A DNA stretch of 64,000 nucleotides. Origin: Histomonas meleagridis. Lineage: Eukaryota; Parabasalia; Tritrichomonadida; Dientamoebidae. The DNA is taken from the NCBI GenBank assembly GCA_020186115.1, contig WSYJ01000137.1, positions 1 through 64,000 on the forward strand. The letters run 5' to 3'. Below the pieces are notes generated by a model, which saw nothing but the letters and a program-made list of their open reading frames with translations, made no database searches and was not told the origin of the DNA. Within the stretch, counting starts at the first letter, position 1. Each line of letters begins with the position of its first letter. Shown here one piece after another: positions 28,655 through 38,723 of the stretch. The position numbers and the translations under genes were made by a program.

Positions 28655-29270
28655 CACTTTTTTGGTAATATATACATAAATTAAGCTATATATTAACTGT
28701 GAAAAGGCTCAAGAAAAATCTGATGGACAATTGTGAGATCCCAAAAAAGGTGAATTAATTTTGCGGTTACAAATCCATCAAGATTCGTTCCTCCACAATT
28801 GACCGATACTCACAACAAGGAATCACAAAATTAAACAGAAGATAAAAATATTTTAAACATTTTTCAACAATTCTTGTATATACTGGTTTAGATGTGGTGA
28901 ATTGGTACATCCAGTCTTTGCTTAGATGACCGTTTGTGTATTGTATCTTACACGAATTTAAATGGAAAGTGACTAAATTCAAAGGAATTTTAAAAAAAAA
29001 TTATTATATCTTCATAAAAATTCGTCTACTGTTCTTATATGTTAAAATCTGATATGTATTAAATACATTACAAATAATTATAAAATTAAAAATAAATCTA
29101 TAAGAGGGAAAGTTGACAGTGTCTTGTCACCACCTACCTATGTATGCATATATGAAACATATGATATGTCTCAAAAGAGAATGAAAAACCGAAAGCCATA
29201 ATTAAACAAGGTAAAAAATTTAAACATTTTTACTTCAAAATATAGGTGATCCACCTATTACCAAAAAGTG
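28655..29270. repeat. Possible small inverted-repeat element
   Basis: CACTTTTTTGGTAATA (28655-28670) and TATTACCAAAAAGTG (29256-29270) are inverted copies differing by one base in the run. AGGTGGTG/CACCACCT sequences lie near the left copy and at about 29121-29128. Between them, a 71-codon minus-strand frame (28767-28982) has no recognisable family. This could be a MITE-like element, but no target duplication was identified. Confidence 0.3.
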
Positions 29271-29305
29271 TTTTATTTTTTGAACAATAAAAATATTTTG
29301 TTATG

Positions 29306-29800
29306 CTAAAAGTGGTGACATTTGGAAGAGTTACTTTCAGTATTTGTGTCGATTTCTTCTTGAAGTAATTTGACTATTTCTATATGACCATTTGTGGATG
29401 CCAACATAAGTGCTGTTTTATATATTTAAAATAATTTCCATATATTATTAGTAATTAGAAAGTCATTAAAACAAATTTTAAATAAAGTAAATATAAATCT
29501 TTAGCATTAATATTGATTCCATTTTGTTCGAGGAGTAATTTAACTATTTCAAGATAACCTTTTTGAGCTGCAGACATAAGTGCTGTTTTATATATTTAAA
29601 ATAATTTCCATATATTATTAGTAATTAGAAAGTCATTAAAACAAATTGCATTTCTATCATTAATATTAATTCCCTTTTGTTCAAGAAGTAATTTCACTTG
29701 TTCTATATTACCATTTTTAGTTGCACGAATAAGTGCTGTGCCAAATGTTTTAAACAAGTACCAAATATTATTTCAAAACAATAAATTTAGAATATGAATA
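29306..29800 (-). repeat. Three ankyrin units separated by AT-rich spacers (minus strand)
   Basis: Reading on the minus strand, the first ORF of the gene ends its repeat at 29800. Intact ankyrin units follow at 29739-29650 (90 bp), 29586-29497 (90 bp) and 29416-29306, the last ending with TAG at 29308-29306. Units begin with Thr-Ala-Leu (TALIRATKNGN, TALMSAAQKGY, TALMLASTNGH). Spacers are 29740-29799 (60 bp), 29587-29649 (63 bp) and 29417-29496 (80 bp). The last two are identical over about 60 bp, although the units they join differ. Spacer sequence and length match the plus-strand array at 47068-49580. Confidence 0.8.
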
Positions 29801-31068
29801 TATCTTAAATTTATTTTATTATTTTCTATTACATATTTTATAAGTTCTGTGTTTCCTGATTGTAAAGTTAAAATAAGCATAGAGTTTGGAATTTTTCGTT
29901 TTTGAAGGAAATGCTTAACAAGGTATAAGTTTCCATGTGTTACATACTCATTAAGAATTCTGTCAACTATATGAAGTCCGCTTTCTTCTATATCTGAAAG
30001 CATTTCAAAATTTCCTCGACTCATAAAAAAATTTTCCTCATCTTTCATGTAAACATCGATTGAATACCTTAGTAACAGTATTGAATATAAGAGTCGGTAA
30101 AAGTCATTGAATTTTGTGCCAAATGAAATTTGTAGTTGAGGCTCTATATCAAATGTATATGTGTGAAAAATTCGGTTATCATTCCACACTTCTTCTAAAT
30201 TATTATCATAAATATATTTTAATATATCATTTCGATGATATTCCATTGCTATTTCATATGCACCTTTAAATGATGAATGATTTTGTTCGCATAAATGAAT
30301 GATTTCGATGTTTCCACCTGCAATTGCATATTTACCTGTGTTTTTCACATTTGCATTATTCATAAGTAAATATTTAAAGCATTTAACTGATCCAAAAAAT
30401 GCTGCATAATCAATTAATGTAACATTTTCTTGATTAATAAATGAACATCTTTCATAAAGTGATGGTTTAATTATTTGATTAAAATCAAAAAAATTTTGTG
30501 ATGATATTTCTTGAAGTTTTTCGATTTCATCATTTCGAATGATTTTGACAATTTCATTAGGATTAATTCCTTCTTTAACATATTTCTTATGTAGTTCCCA
30601 ATCATTTTTTGAAAGTTCTGTAAGGTTATAAAAGAAATCTTTAAATTTGGAATCTTTATATGAAATAAGGTACATGTTTTCGGAAACATTTTCTTCATTT
30701 GTTCTGTAATGCACATAATATTTTGCATTAACATTTTTGGCGATACTTACATCTGCCAAATTCCGATCAATCATTTGTGCAATTAAAAAATGCGCTTCTT
30801 GAGAATCAATTAATGAAATATTTTTGACGAATGATTCAATAATTTTGGTTTTCGGTTCTTTTGCTTGAATTAATTCCATAAAATTTAAGTATATATCAAA
30901 TGATTTATTGCGTACACAAAATGCATAATAAATTAAATTACTTACAGTAATGCCAAATGTTATTGGAAAATCTACATCAAACAATGACATTATTTCCTGA
31001 AATGATTTGTCAAGATTTTCTTCAGCTAAATTTAAAACTATTTGTTCGAATGCAATCATCTTTTGCAT
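29773..31068 (-). CDS. Trichomonad ankyrin/DUF3447 protein, first ORF
   Basis: The ORF starts at ATG 31068. Residues about 1-160 are a helical N-terminal region. A conserved block follows (KEGINPNEIVKIIRNDEIEK, YERCSFINQENVTLIDYAAF, FGSVKCFKYLLM), which is the DUF3447-like segment of trichomonad ankyrin proteins, then GKYAIAGGNIEIIHLCEQNH. It ends in an ankyrin-like repeat (ILTLQSGNTELIKYVIENNK). After INLRY (29800) the frame runs into an AT-rich spacer and stops at 29773, but three more intact ankyrin units follow to 29306. The complete product may therefore need removal of the spacers. Such proteins are very numerous in trichomonads; their role is mostly unknown. Confidence 0.75.
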   Translation of the reverse strand: MQKMIAFEQIVLNLAEENLDKSFQEIMSLFDVDFPITFGITVSNLIYYAFCVRNKSFDIYLNFMELIQAKEPKTKIIESFVKNISLIDSQEAHFLIAQMIDRNLADVSIAKNVNAKYYVHYRTNEENVSENMYLISYKDSKFKDFFYNLTELSKNDWELHKKYVKEGINPNEIVKIIRNDEIEKLQEISSQNFFDFNQIIKPSLYERCSFINQENVTLIDYAAFFGSVKCFKYLLMNNANVKNTGKYAIAGGNIEIIHLCEQNHSSFKGAYEIAMEYHRNDILKYIYDNNLEEVWNDNRIFHTYTFDIEPQLQISFGTKFNDFYRLLYSILLLRYSIDVYMKDEENFFMSRGNFEMLSDIEESGLHIVDRILNEYVTHGNLYLVKHFLQKRKIPNSMLILTLQSGNTELIKYVIENNKINLRYIHILNLLF

Positions 31069-31758
31069 AGGTAATTGGAACCAATGACAATAAATGTATT
31101 TTAAGGAATTTGACTGGTTTAAATGTAAAAGTGCTTTATCGTATTATCAAACAAAATCCGCCACTTTTGAATAAATGCACATGTTATTTGTTTTTTGACT
31201 AAGCAGAAACGTATAATAAACATATGATTATTATTATTTTTCGTTAAACTTTGTTAAAATAAATGCTATTAATATATTATATACTGAGTTTCGAAAAGCG
31301 TTGTATATTGTTTGAACACACGCATTAACCCAAGATATAGTTCATTTAGAAAAAAGACGAAAAATTCAATTGTTTCCATTTTTAGGGAGCTTTAAAATAA
31401 AATGAACAAGCTCATCTTTGTGCAAGGTTGAATGGTTTTTAATTATTTCAATAATTAGTTTATAGTTTTTGATATATATAACTATATTATTATAATTAGT
31501 TAGATATAGCTAACTAACTATAGCTTTATATAAAATAAATATGTTGAATTTATAGGATACCACAAGACAAACATATTTTTCAGTTCCCAAGAAAAGTTTA
31601 AACATAAATAACAATCAATAACATATATTAAACAAATGAATTCCTTCATATCATTTTTCCTTTTTATTAAATCAGAAACAAATTAAAAGTTGTTCAAAGA
31701 TACATACACAAGAACAAATCACCTATAAAACTTTATTTACTTGAAATATATTTCAAAC
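31069..31758. other. AT-rich intergenic region, nothing recognised
   Basis: About 690 bp between the starts of the ankyrin gene and the 3' end of VPS18 hold no protein-like frame. A TAGTTAGATATAGCTAACTA palindrome lies near 31496-31515. Confidence 0.45.
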
Positions 31759-34383
31759 TTAAGCCGTTGTCATATTTAGCTTGAGCTCCAATATGCTCAT
31801 TGGCCAATTTCTATCATTTTCCTTTACGATTGATTTCCTCAAAGCCTTTGCCGCTCTCATTCCGCATATTGGGCAATCTTCAGCGATCATATTCTCCGCT
31901 GCCAAAATATCTTTTTCAGCCTTTTTGTCCGCGAACAGTTTTTCTATTTTGGTAATTTCTTCTTCGCTTAACAATTCCTTCACACGACACATTAAGCAAT
32001 CTTCATGCAGACAATGGCCGCAAGGGAAATAGAACCCCACAGTATTATTTAATATCTTTCCACAATATGCGCAACTTTCTTGCATTGGGTTCTCGCCACT
32101 TACCCATTCATCAAGGTCTTGTAAGAAGTGAACATTTTCTTGCGATTGTTTCTTTAATAACTTCAACTTCTTTTTCATCGAAGTTAATTCTTTCACTAAA
32201 GTTTCTTTGGATGCGATACGTATAGCTTGTTCATTACCTTCTTGTTCTAATTCGACATCAGCTTCACGACATAACTCTGCTTGAATCGAACGTGGCGAAC
32301 GACGGATATAATGTTTAATAGTATTCACGTCGATGTTCTTAGCGCAATTAATTGACTCATGATATAAACCTAATAAATAAGCTAAATAAGCAGAAGTTCG
32401 ATAATATTTCGAAGTTAAACATCGCTGTAAAGTTGAATAAGGATTATTTAAGTGTTTAAAGCCATTATTATCTTTGAGAAGTTCATAAAGTTTTTGATCG
32501 AAATCATTGGAATTATTATTATTAATATTAGTAATACACCAAATTAACATATCACAATGTTTCGAATTTAATGTTTTGATTTCTTTCTCTAATAATTGGA
32601 ATGCGATTTCAGATGGAAATGTTTCACTTAAATATGGTAATAATGATATTAAAAATGAAGAAATTTCATTAACTTTTTCTTTCGTAGTTAAGTCTTTAAA
32701 TATTAAATTAGTGAACTTCTTATTAAAGATAATACTTGATAACAAACTTTGCGATGGTTTTTGTTCAATGATTTTATTTAATGCTAATTGTATATTATCA
32801 TTTTCTAATAATAAATTTAATGTTATGTTTGAGTTCTTAAATTTGTTTAATACATTTGGATTACTTAAGACTTTAGATACTGGTGAAAATGCTCTTAATT
32901 GTAACATTTCGATAATTAACTTTAAGATATCATATTTACCTTCAGTATCAACATATATAATCGGATCAAATAATTCCGGATTATTATATTTACATGCATT
33001 AATGATTTGTAACTCTAATATTAAAAATTGTTCACATAAAAGTGATAACTTTTCTTGTGGTAATGGTTCATCATAACTCTTTTTAACATATAAAACTTTC
33101 TTTTGTTGATTTTGTTGTTCAATTCGTTTTTGTAAATCATTAATAAGTAATTCAATCGAATTATCATAATCTTCTTTCTCTAACAAAGTGGACAAAAGTT
33201 CTGAAGTAGAAACATTCTCTGATGGTTCTAAGTCTTTAAGTAATTTCTCTTTTTCTTCTCGAAGTGTTGGAATATATTTATATTTTTCTTCATTTGTAAT
33301 ATCGATCTTATAGATATATTGTGCTGTGGTGAAATATATTTGGCTAAGTTTCTCTGTGCGTGAGATATCGATTGTGATGTTAATGATTTGTTGTTCTTTA
33401 AGAATAGGATAATGAAATACTAATCGACATTCTTCATTCGAAAAGCCTAACACAACATTTTTGTCTACGATCAATGTGTAATATTTCGTCATAATTAACG
33501 GAGAATATTTGTTGTATAAAAATGACTTGCTTAAGATATTGCTGGGAATATCAGAGATTTTTACACCATAACTACCAGGAAATTCATCAATAAGTTGATC
33601 AAAGGTATAAATACGAAGTTCCTCAAGAGATAAAAAAGAAACATATTCCGAATTCGAATAAACAAATGATGGTATACATATGTTGGATTTCGTGATACGT
33701 CGTAAACGTGTGGGCTCAGAGGAGGTTCCTGGCCATTGAAGTATGACAAGTGATTGACATGTGGTGTATAAGATATATCGTGAATTATGACATGTAATTG
33801 TGGCTATCGAGGCAATCGGAGTCTTGTTTTCATCAGTGTATAGCTTGCGAATACTAACATCTTTGGAAAGTGGTTTGATTGTTAAACACATTATTTGACC
33901 AAAATTCGAACCAACTAAAATTAAAAGTTGACTTCGCTCTTCAATCCAACAAACTGCTGTGGTGGAATATGCAATGTCATCAGTAGAAACATCAATGATT
34001 GGTCCGGACGCTTGATTGATTAACTTAAAATTAACAACTTTAAGACCACTTCGTGGAATAAGAAGAAGATACCCTGGAATAGGACTTGCAGAAATGGCAT
34101 CTATTACATAATCAAACTTATGTTCATATTGTTTAGGTTGTGGTGAAGCTTGTTGCTTACAAACAACTGTATTACCATCTAAAACAGAGACAGAGTACTT
34201 GTCTGCTTGTGCATAACATGTTAAATGCTTATCTGCTTTTGGTAATTTTGTCATTTTTTCAAGTTGCAATGGTGGAATCCTTTGACCAAAAACCATTCGA
34301 CGATCAGTTGTGAATTTATCTATTTCTTGTTGCTCTGTATTAATAGGTCCTGATGGATATCTTTGAATGGAAGAATTTCTCAT
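31759..34383 (-). CDS. VPS18: VPS18-like HOPS/CORVET subunit
   Basis: VPS18 is a core subunit of the CORVET and HOPS tethering complexes for endosome and lysosome fusion. The 874-residue protein has an N-terminal beta-propeller region (about 50-370), a central helical solenoid (about 380-730) and a C-terminal coiled coil and RING-type finger (from 771: CAYCGKIL, FYFPCGHCLHEDCL, later CPICGMRAAKAL). This architecture and the FPCGH-x-H-x-DCL motif separate VPS18 from VPS11 or VPS41. Animal VPS18 is about 970 residues. Its upstream region carries a 46-bp direct repeat. Confidence 0.8.
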   Translation of the reverse strand: MRNSSIQRYPSGPINTEQQEIDKFTTDRRMVFGQRIPPLQLEKMTKLPKADKHLTCYAQADKYSVSVLDGNTVVCKQQASPQPKQYEHKFDYVIDAISASPIPGYLLLIPRSGLKVVNFKLINQASGPIIDVSTDDIAYSTTAVCWIEERSQLLILVGSNFGQIMCLTIKPLSKDVSIRKLYTDENKTPIASIATITCHNSRYILYTTCQSLVILQWPGTSSEPTRLRRITKSNICIPSFVYSNSEYVSFLSLEELRIYTFDQLIDEFPGSYGVKISDIPSNILSKSFLYNKYSPLIMTKYYTLIVDKNVVLGFSNEECRLVFHYPILKEQQIINITIDISRTEKLSQIYFTTAQYIYKIDITNEEKYKYIPTLREEKEKLLKDLEPSENVSTSELLSTLLEKEDYDNSIELLINDLQKRIEQQNQQKKVLYVKKSYDEPLPQEKLSLLCEQFLILELQIINACKYNNPELFDPIIYVDTEGKYDILKLIIEMLQLRAFSPVSKVLSNPNVLNKFKNSNITLNLLLENDNIQLALNKIIEQKPSQSLLSSIIFNKKFTNLIFKDLTTKEKVNEISSFLISLLPYLSETFPSEIAFQLLEKEIKTLNSKHCDMLIWCITNINNNNSNDFDQKLYELLKDNNGFKHLNNPYSTLQRCLTSKYYRTSAYLAYLLGLYHESINCAKNIDVNTIKHYIRRSPRSIQAELCREADVELEQEGNEQAIRIASKETLVKELTSMKKKLKLLKKQSQENVHFLQDLDEWVSGENPMQESCAYCGKILNNTVGFYFPCGHCLHEDCLMCRVKELLSEEEITKIEKLFADKKAEKDILAAENMIAEDCPICGMRAAKALRKSIVKENDRNWPMSILELKLNMTTA

Positions 34384-34408
34384 TGTTTTTTTTTAAAAGA
34401 TCTATGGA

Positions 34409-34500
34409 ATAATTGTCATTAATTTTGAGGGGAAATATTATTGTCATTTCACGAATAATTGTCATTAATTTTGAGGGGAAATATTATTGTCATTTCACAA
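34409..34500. repeat. 46-bp direct repeat upstream of VPS18
   Basis: Two almost identical copies begin ATAATTGTCATTAATTTTGA at 34409 and 34455, each followed by GGGGAAATATTATTGTCATT and TCAC. They lie 26 bp before the VPS18 start, so they could double a promoter element. Confidence 0.75.
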
Positions 34501-34601
34501 ACAATTGTCCAAAAACAAAAAAAAAAATTAAAACTAAAATTCATACAATAGTATTTTAATAATATTTTGTTCCAGTATCCTCCGTGATAACTTAAATCTT
34601 A

Positions 34602-35231
34602 TTATGATAGTGATTCAAGTTCAATTTTTAGTTCATTAATTCGAAACTTCCAACTATCAGTACACTCAAATTCCTTTTCTTCTAAATCGAGTTTGGTGTC
34701 TAAAAGTTTCTGTTTTGATTCAGCTTCAGCTTTCTTCATTTGTTTTGTTTTACTTTCCAAATTTTCATTTATTTGAATAAGTTCTTCATTTTCCTTCTGT
34801 GCAGTAGATAGCTCTTTTTCTACTTTCTTTATTTTGTTCTCTATCATAAGAATTTGCTCTTCAAGTTCAGCTAATTTATGTGATTTTTCTTTCTGAGTTT
34901 TTCGGTCAACTGTTATACCTTCCTTTAATGTAGTCCTTATAATTGGTTGTTCTTCTGTCTTAGGTTTTAATCTTTTAGATTGCACATTTCTTTTAGGTTG
35001 AGATCTAACTAACTCATTCTTAGATTTATTTTCAGAAGAGATTAATTTAGAACTTATTGTTTGCTTTGATGATGAATATTTAGGTGAATTCTTAATAGAT
35101 GATTGTTTCGTATTTTTTAATATTGGTTTAACATTGTTAGAAATATCAACATTTTCACTGTTGGCTGAAGAGAATAAGTGCTCACTACCTTTTGAATCGA
35201 TACTTGCAAACACTTGTTGGAAGACATTCAT
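34602..35231 (-). CDS. Small coiled-coil protein, unknown function
   Basis: The 209-residue protein has a Ser/Lys/Asn-rich N-terminal half, probably disordered, and a charged coiled coil from about 108 to 200 (HKLAELEEQILMIENKIKKV, ELSTAQKENEELIQINENLE). No family is recognised. It is divergent from the alpha-solenoid gene at 35336 with 104 bp between ATGs. Confidence 0.6.
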   Translation of the reverse strand: MNVFQQVFASIDSKGSEHLFSSANSENVDISNNVKPILKNTKQSSIKNSPKYSSSKQTISSKLISSENKSKNELVRSQPKRNVQSKRLKPKTEEQPIIRTTLKEGITVDRKTQKEKSHKLAELEEQILMIENKIKKVEKELSTAQKENEELIQINENLESKTKQMKKAEAESKQKLLDTKLDLEEKEFECTDSWKFRINELKIELESLS

Positions 35232-35335
35232 TGAACAATAATTCTAAACGTATGTAACACAATTTACATTCAGCACTTTACGAAAAGTGACAACAAATAC
35301 TAGTATATTTTTGGGTAAGTTAAATTTAATTTCAA

Positions 35336-36730
35336 ATGAGACCACAATATAAATCAAAACACCCAAAAAAACAGAGTCGTTTGGAAAATCCTGGTTATTC
35401 TGAAGAATCTGAAAATCATTATCAAGATGCCTATTTTTGTTCACAGATCAATACATATTTAGCAGAGGCTCAGAAAGCATACAACGATCATCAAGAAAAT
35501 CCCTTTCGTGATGCAATTGCAAATCTATTCAATTTATTTAATTCTGCTGCAAAAGCTAAAGAATCAATTCCTTACCCATTTCAACCTTTTTATGAAACCA
35601 ACTTTTTCCCAATTATAATTGATACAGTTACGGTTCTCAAAAATCCTGATATTTTATTTCATTCTTTTAGTATTCTTGTTAATCTTACTTCTACTTATCA
35701 GTACTGTAGAGAATTGTGTGATGTTCCTCTTCTATTTTTTGAAAAAGTTCCAATACTTGAACTACTTGAACAAAATGAGAAATTTATGCGTCCTCTTGTT
35801 GTGACTTTAACAAATTTTGATGCTTTCATTGAGTTCAATCATAACATTACTCCTGAAATCTTCCAGCACATTGAATCCCACATTTACAGAGCTGTTGACA
35901 AAGATCTTACAGAAGCAATTCTGAAGTTTATAAAAAGTGTTACACTAAATCATAACATTGATCTAAACTTTGCTCAGAATATTCTTCCTCCACTTCGTCA
36001 TGTTATTCCTAATAACGACTATCAAGATGTCAATGAAGAATATTGTGTTATTGTTCTTGAATGTTTAATTAATCTAATCAAGAAAGATTCACTTCACCTT
36101 AATACCTTTTTAAGCTTAAAATTTACTGATTTCTTAAAAAGACGCATAGATGATCAACGTTTTACTAGGCATATTCTTATTTTCATTGGATTATATACCC
36201 AAAAATTTCCTCAATCCATGTTGTCTCTTGGTATTAGTATTGATTCTATATATAAACACATTTGTGTTGAAGATTCCAGCTTTGATGCAGCACTTTGGTG
36301 TTTTTATTACATTATCGAATCAGATCATATACTTTTAGAGAGCGAGAATACAATGAAAATCATTGATTATTTATTCGAAAAGTTCGATGGCAATGGATAT
36401 TTTGTAAAGAGATACATTGTTTTATTAATTGCACTCGTTTATAAGCATATTCCAACTTCTGAATACGATAAAGATAAAGTAATCAAAATCCTCGACATGT
36501 TCACAGAAGTGGCAGAGATGGGAACTGATGAGGAACGAAGAGAAATGTTTAAATACTTGGTGCAAACTGTTTGTAGCATTTATAGAGTGTATGAGAATTG
36601 TCCAAAAGAAGAAATTGATGACCAGTTCATGCAGTGCTTAGCGACATTGATAAGTGGCGCTGAAGATTTGGGAGAAAATGAATTGTGCGAAACGCTGAAC
36701 AAAATGATGCAAGAATGTACTGATGAATAA
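35336..36730 (+). CDS. Alpha-solenoid (ARM/HEAT-like) protein
   Basis: The 464-residue protein is a series of helix pairs with ARM/HEAT-like spacing from about 45 to 450 (PDILFHSFSILVNLTSTYQY, LTEAILKFIKSVTLNHNI, YCVIVLECLINLIKK, FDAALWCFYYIIESD). A basic stretch opens the protein (RPQYKSKHPKKQSR). It lacks importin-specific motifs that I could identify. Such solenoids usually act as protein-binding scaffolds; partner unknown. Confidence 0.65.
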   Translation: MRPQYKSKHPKKQSRLENPGYSEESENHYQDAYFCSQINTYLAEAQKAYNDHQENPFRDAIANLFNLFNSAAKAKESIPYPFQPFYETNFFPIIIDTVTVLKNPDILFHSFSILVNLTSTYQYCRELCDVPLLFFEKVPILELLEQNEKFMRPLVVTLTNFDAFIEFNHNITPEIFQHIESHIYRAVDKDLTEAILKFIKSVTLNHNIDLNFAQNILPPLRHVIPNNDYQDVNEEYCVIVLECLINLIKKDSLHLNTFLSLKFTDFLKRRIDDQRFTRHILIFIGLYTQKFPQSMLSLGISIDSIYKHICVEDSSFDAALWCFYYIIESDHILLESENTMKIIDYLFEKFDGNGYFVKRYIVLLIALVYKHIPTSEYDKDKVIKILDMFTEVAEMGTDEERREMFKYLVQTVCSIYRVYENCPKEEIDDQFMQCLATLISGAEDLGENELCETLNKMMQECTDE

Positions 36731-37222
36731 ATTCGTAATTTGTTGACTTTTGATGAAAATAATGTTAACAATTATCTAAAACATTATATTTAAACCATTT
36801 CGATCGTTTTGTTGTTATAATGCGAACTTCATATTAATTTAAATATAGAAATTGATTAATAGGTTAAAAATTAGAATTATGATAAAACTAAACTTGTATT
36901 GATTATAAATTTTAGTAGAAAAATGAGAATCACTGAATTTTAATTACTGGATATGAAAAACTTCAAATAGAAACAGAAATTTAATAATGAAGAATTTTAA
37001 CAATATTAATTACAATTTGCATGTATAGGTTCGTTGATACATTGAGCAAAAAATGATCAAATTCTAAAAAAGATGTTTCTGTTTTGTTCTTTTTGAATGT
37101 TTGTACATGAAAATAAAAATAAATCAAAATTTTCGATATTGAATGGAAGTGATTAAAAACGAAAAATTTTTCATGAAATATGCATGTTTAAAAATATCAT
37201 TTTGGAATAAACAAGAAATCCA
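36731..37222. other. AT-rich intergenic region between convergent genes
   Basis: Nothing gene-like or repeated was recognised. Confidence 0.45.
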
Positions 37223-38530
37223 TTATTTTTTGCAGAGTTCCAAATTAATTGATGGTATTTTTCCTTTTTGGAAATATGTATCCAAACAAACAGTATAGTT
37301 TCCCTTTCTGTTGACGCTCATTACCATATCTCCTTTCTTCACAGAGAGGTCCTTTGGGTCTTGTGCCTGGTAATCGGAAACAACTGTATACAAATATCTG
37401 ACTGTTTCAGGTATCTTCTTAAAGACATTCGAAGGTGCCAATCCTCTTTTACTTGCTTTGTTCTGTACCTTCCACATGTCATTTTTGTCATCTAATACAA
37501 CAACTTTTTCACCAGCAGATAAACTCAATTCTCCTGTCTTTGTTGCAGTGTAATCCTTTGTCACGAAAGCGCAGAAATTAGATAAATCTGCTTCAAAGAT
37601 CTTCTGTGGGGATATAAATTCTAATATATCAAATGGCAATTTTTGTGGTTCATACGTAACGTTCGTCAGCTTAACGTCCTTCAACTCAAAAAGTGGATCC
37701 GGTATATCGTCGTGAGATGCGGAAAGTGATTTTGAGAGATCTTCGGCGGTTGTGATTAAGTTTTCGGCCAACTTTTCGAGTGGTGCAATGAAGTTGAAAA
37801 GCATTTTCTTGAAAGACTCTTCGCGTTGGCAATCTGACTGCTCAAAAAGTGTAAGAGAAAGTTCCATTTCTCTGAGATAGTTCATTTTTTGCTCATTAAC
37901 TTCATCGATAAGATCAATAGCATTTTTTTGAAGATCGGGAAATAGTGAAACAGCATCATTAAAGATCTTTTGAAATTTGGCCATAAGCTTTTCGTTGGAT
38001 ATGACCTCTTCTTCATTTAGTTTTTCTTTGGCATTTTCAATGGTTTCACAATGTTCTCTGTACTTGTCATCAGCCATCCTGGCCGCTTCTTCTGCTTCGC
38101 TTAAGTTTTTGACTGCTTGTGTGATGTTTGTGTCTATTTCTAACATTTTAGATTCATAAAGATTTCGAACATATTTAAGTTGAGGTATGAAATCATTTTG
38201 AAGTTCGTTGTTGAATTCTTGAAGGCTGTGGTTTGATTTGAAATAGTTATTATGGAGAAAATTCCATGCAGCAGAAAAGTTAGGTTCAAGATCAGTAAAA
38301 TCTTGGCGAGATGATGACTTAATAGATTCTAGTCTTTTTTCAACAGAAGGTTTCCTTTCTTTTCTTTTGGAATCTGAATGATCCTTTGATAAACCTTTTA
38401 ATAATATGTTAACTTGGCGAGAAAATGTTTCCAATTTGTCAATGGTTTGGTCCATAATGTTAACTATTGTTTCTTTGGCCTTCCTGATTTTTTGGAAAGA
38501 CTTTGAGTATGAGTCAAAGAAAGAAGACAT
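37223..38530 (-). CDS. BAR-like coiled coil with two SH3 domains
   Basis: From ATG 38530 (MSSFFDSYSKSFQKI) the protein has 435 residues. The first 270 residues are helical and charged, matching a BAR or F-BAR membrane-bending module. Two SH3 domains follow: FVTKDYTATKTGELSLSAGE to RGLAPSNVF, and YTVVSDYQAQDPKDLSVKKG to GKIPSINLELC. Both keep the ALYDY-like and PSN/P-x-N positions in modified form. Such proteins link curved membranes to actin during endocytosis. A longer frame exists to 38620 (TTG), with another ATG at 38590, but that extension does not look protein-like. Confidence 0.7.
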   Translation of the reverse strand: MSSFFDSYSKSFQKIRKAKETIVNIMDQTIDKLETFSRQVNILLKGLSKDHSDSKRKERKPSVEKRLESIKSSSRQDFTDLEPNFSAAWNFLHNNYFKSNHSLQEFNNELQNDFIPQLKYVRNLYESKMLEIDTNITQAVKNLSEAEEAARMADDKYREHCETIENAKEKLNEEEVISNEKLMAKFQKIFNDAVSLFPDLQKNAIDLIDEVNEQKMNYLREMELSLTLFEQSDCQREESFKKMLFNFIAPLEKLAENLITTAEDLSKSLSASHDDIPDPLFELKDVKLTNVTYEPQKLPFDILEFISPQKIFEADLSNFCAFVTKDYTATKTGELSLSAGEKVVVLDDKNDMWKVQNKASKRGLAPSNVFKKIPETVRYLYTVVSDYQAQDPKDLSVKKGDMVMSVNRKGNYTVCLDTYFQKGKIPSINLELCKK

Positions 38531-38723
38531 GGGCCAAAAATTTTGACATTGTAATATTCTGAAAAAATGGAACAGTAACGTCTTAAACATGTTACGGGGC
38601 ACTCTTAAAAAGACGATCAAAATTTACATAATGGCAGAGAAATTGACTTATTTTTGATCGTATTGTTTGATTGAAAGATTTAACATTAAAATCATTTGTT
38701 TTTACTAATTTTCTCATATTAAT

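Noticed and set aside
28767-28982. 71-codon minus-strand frame between NOC2 and the ankyrin locus
   Set aside because: No recognised family and no supporting signals; kept only as part of a possible inverted-repeat element.
32507-33076. 189-codon plus-strand frame inside VPS18
   Set aside because: It is antisense to a well-supported VPS18 gene and has no recognisable motif.
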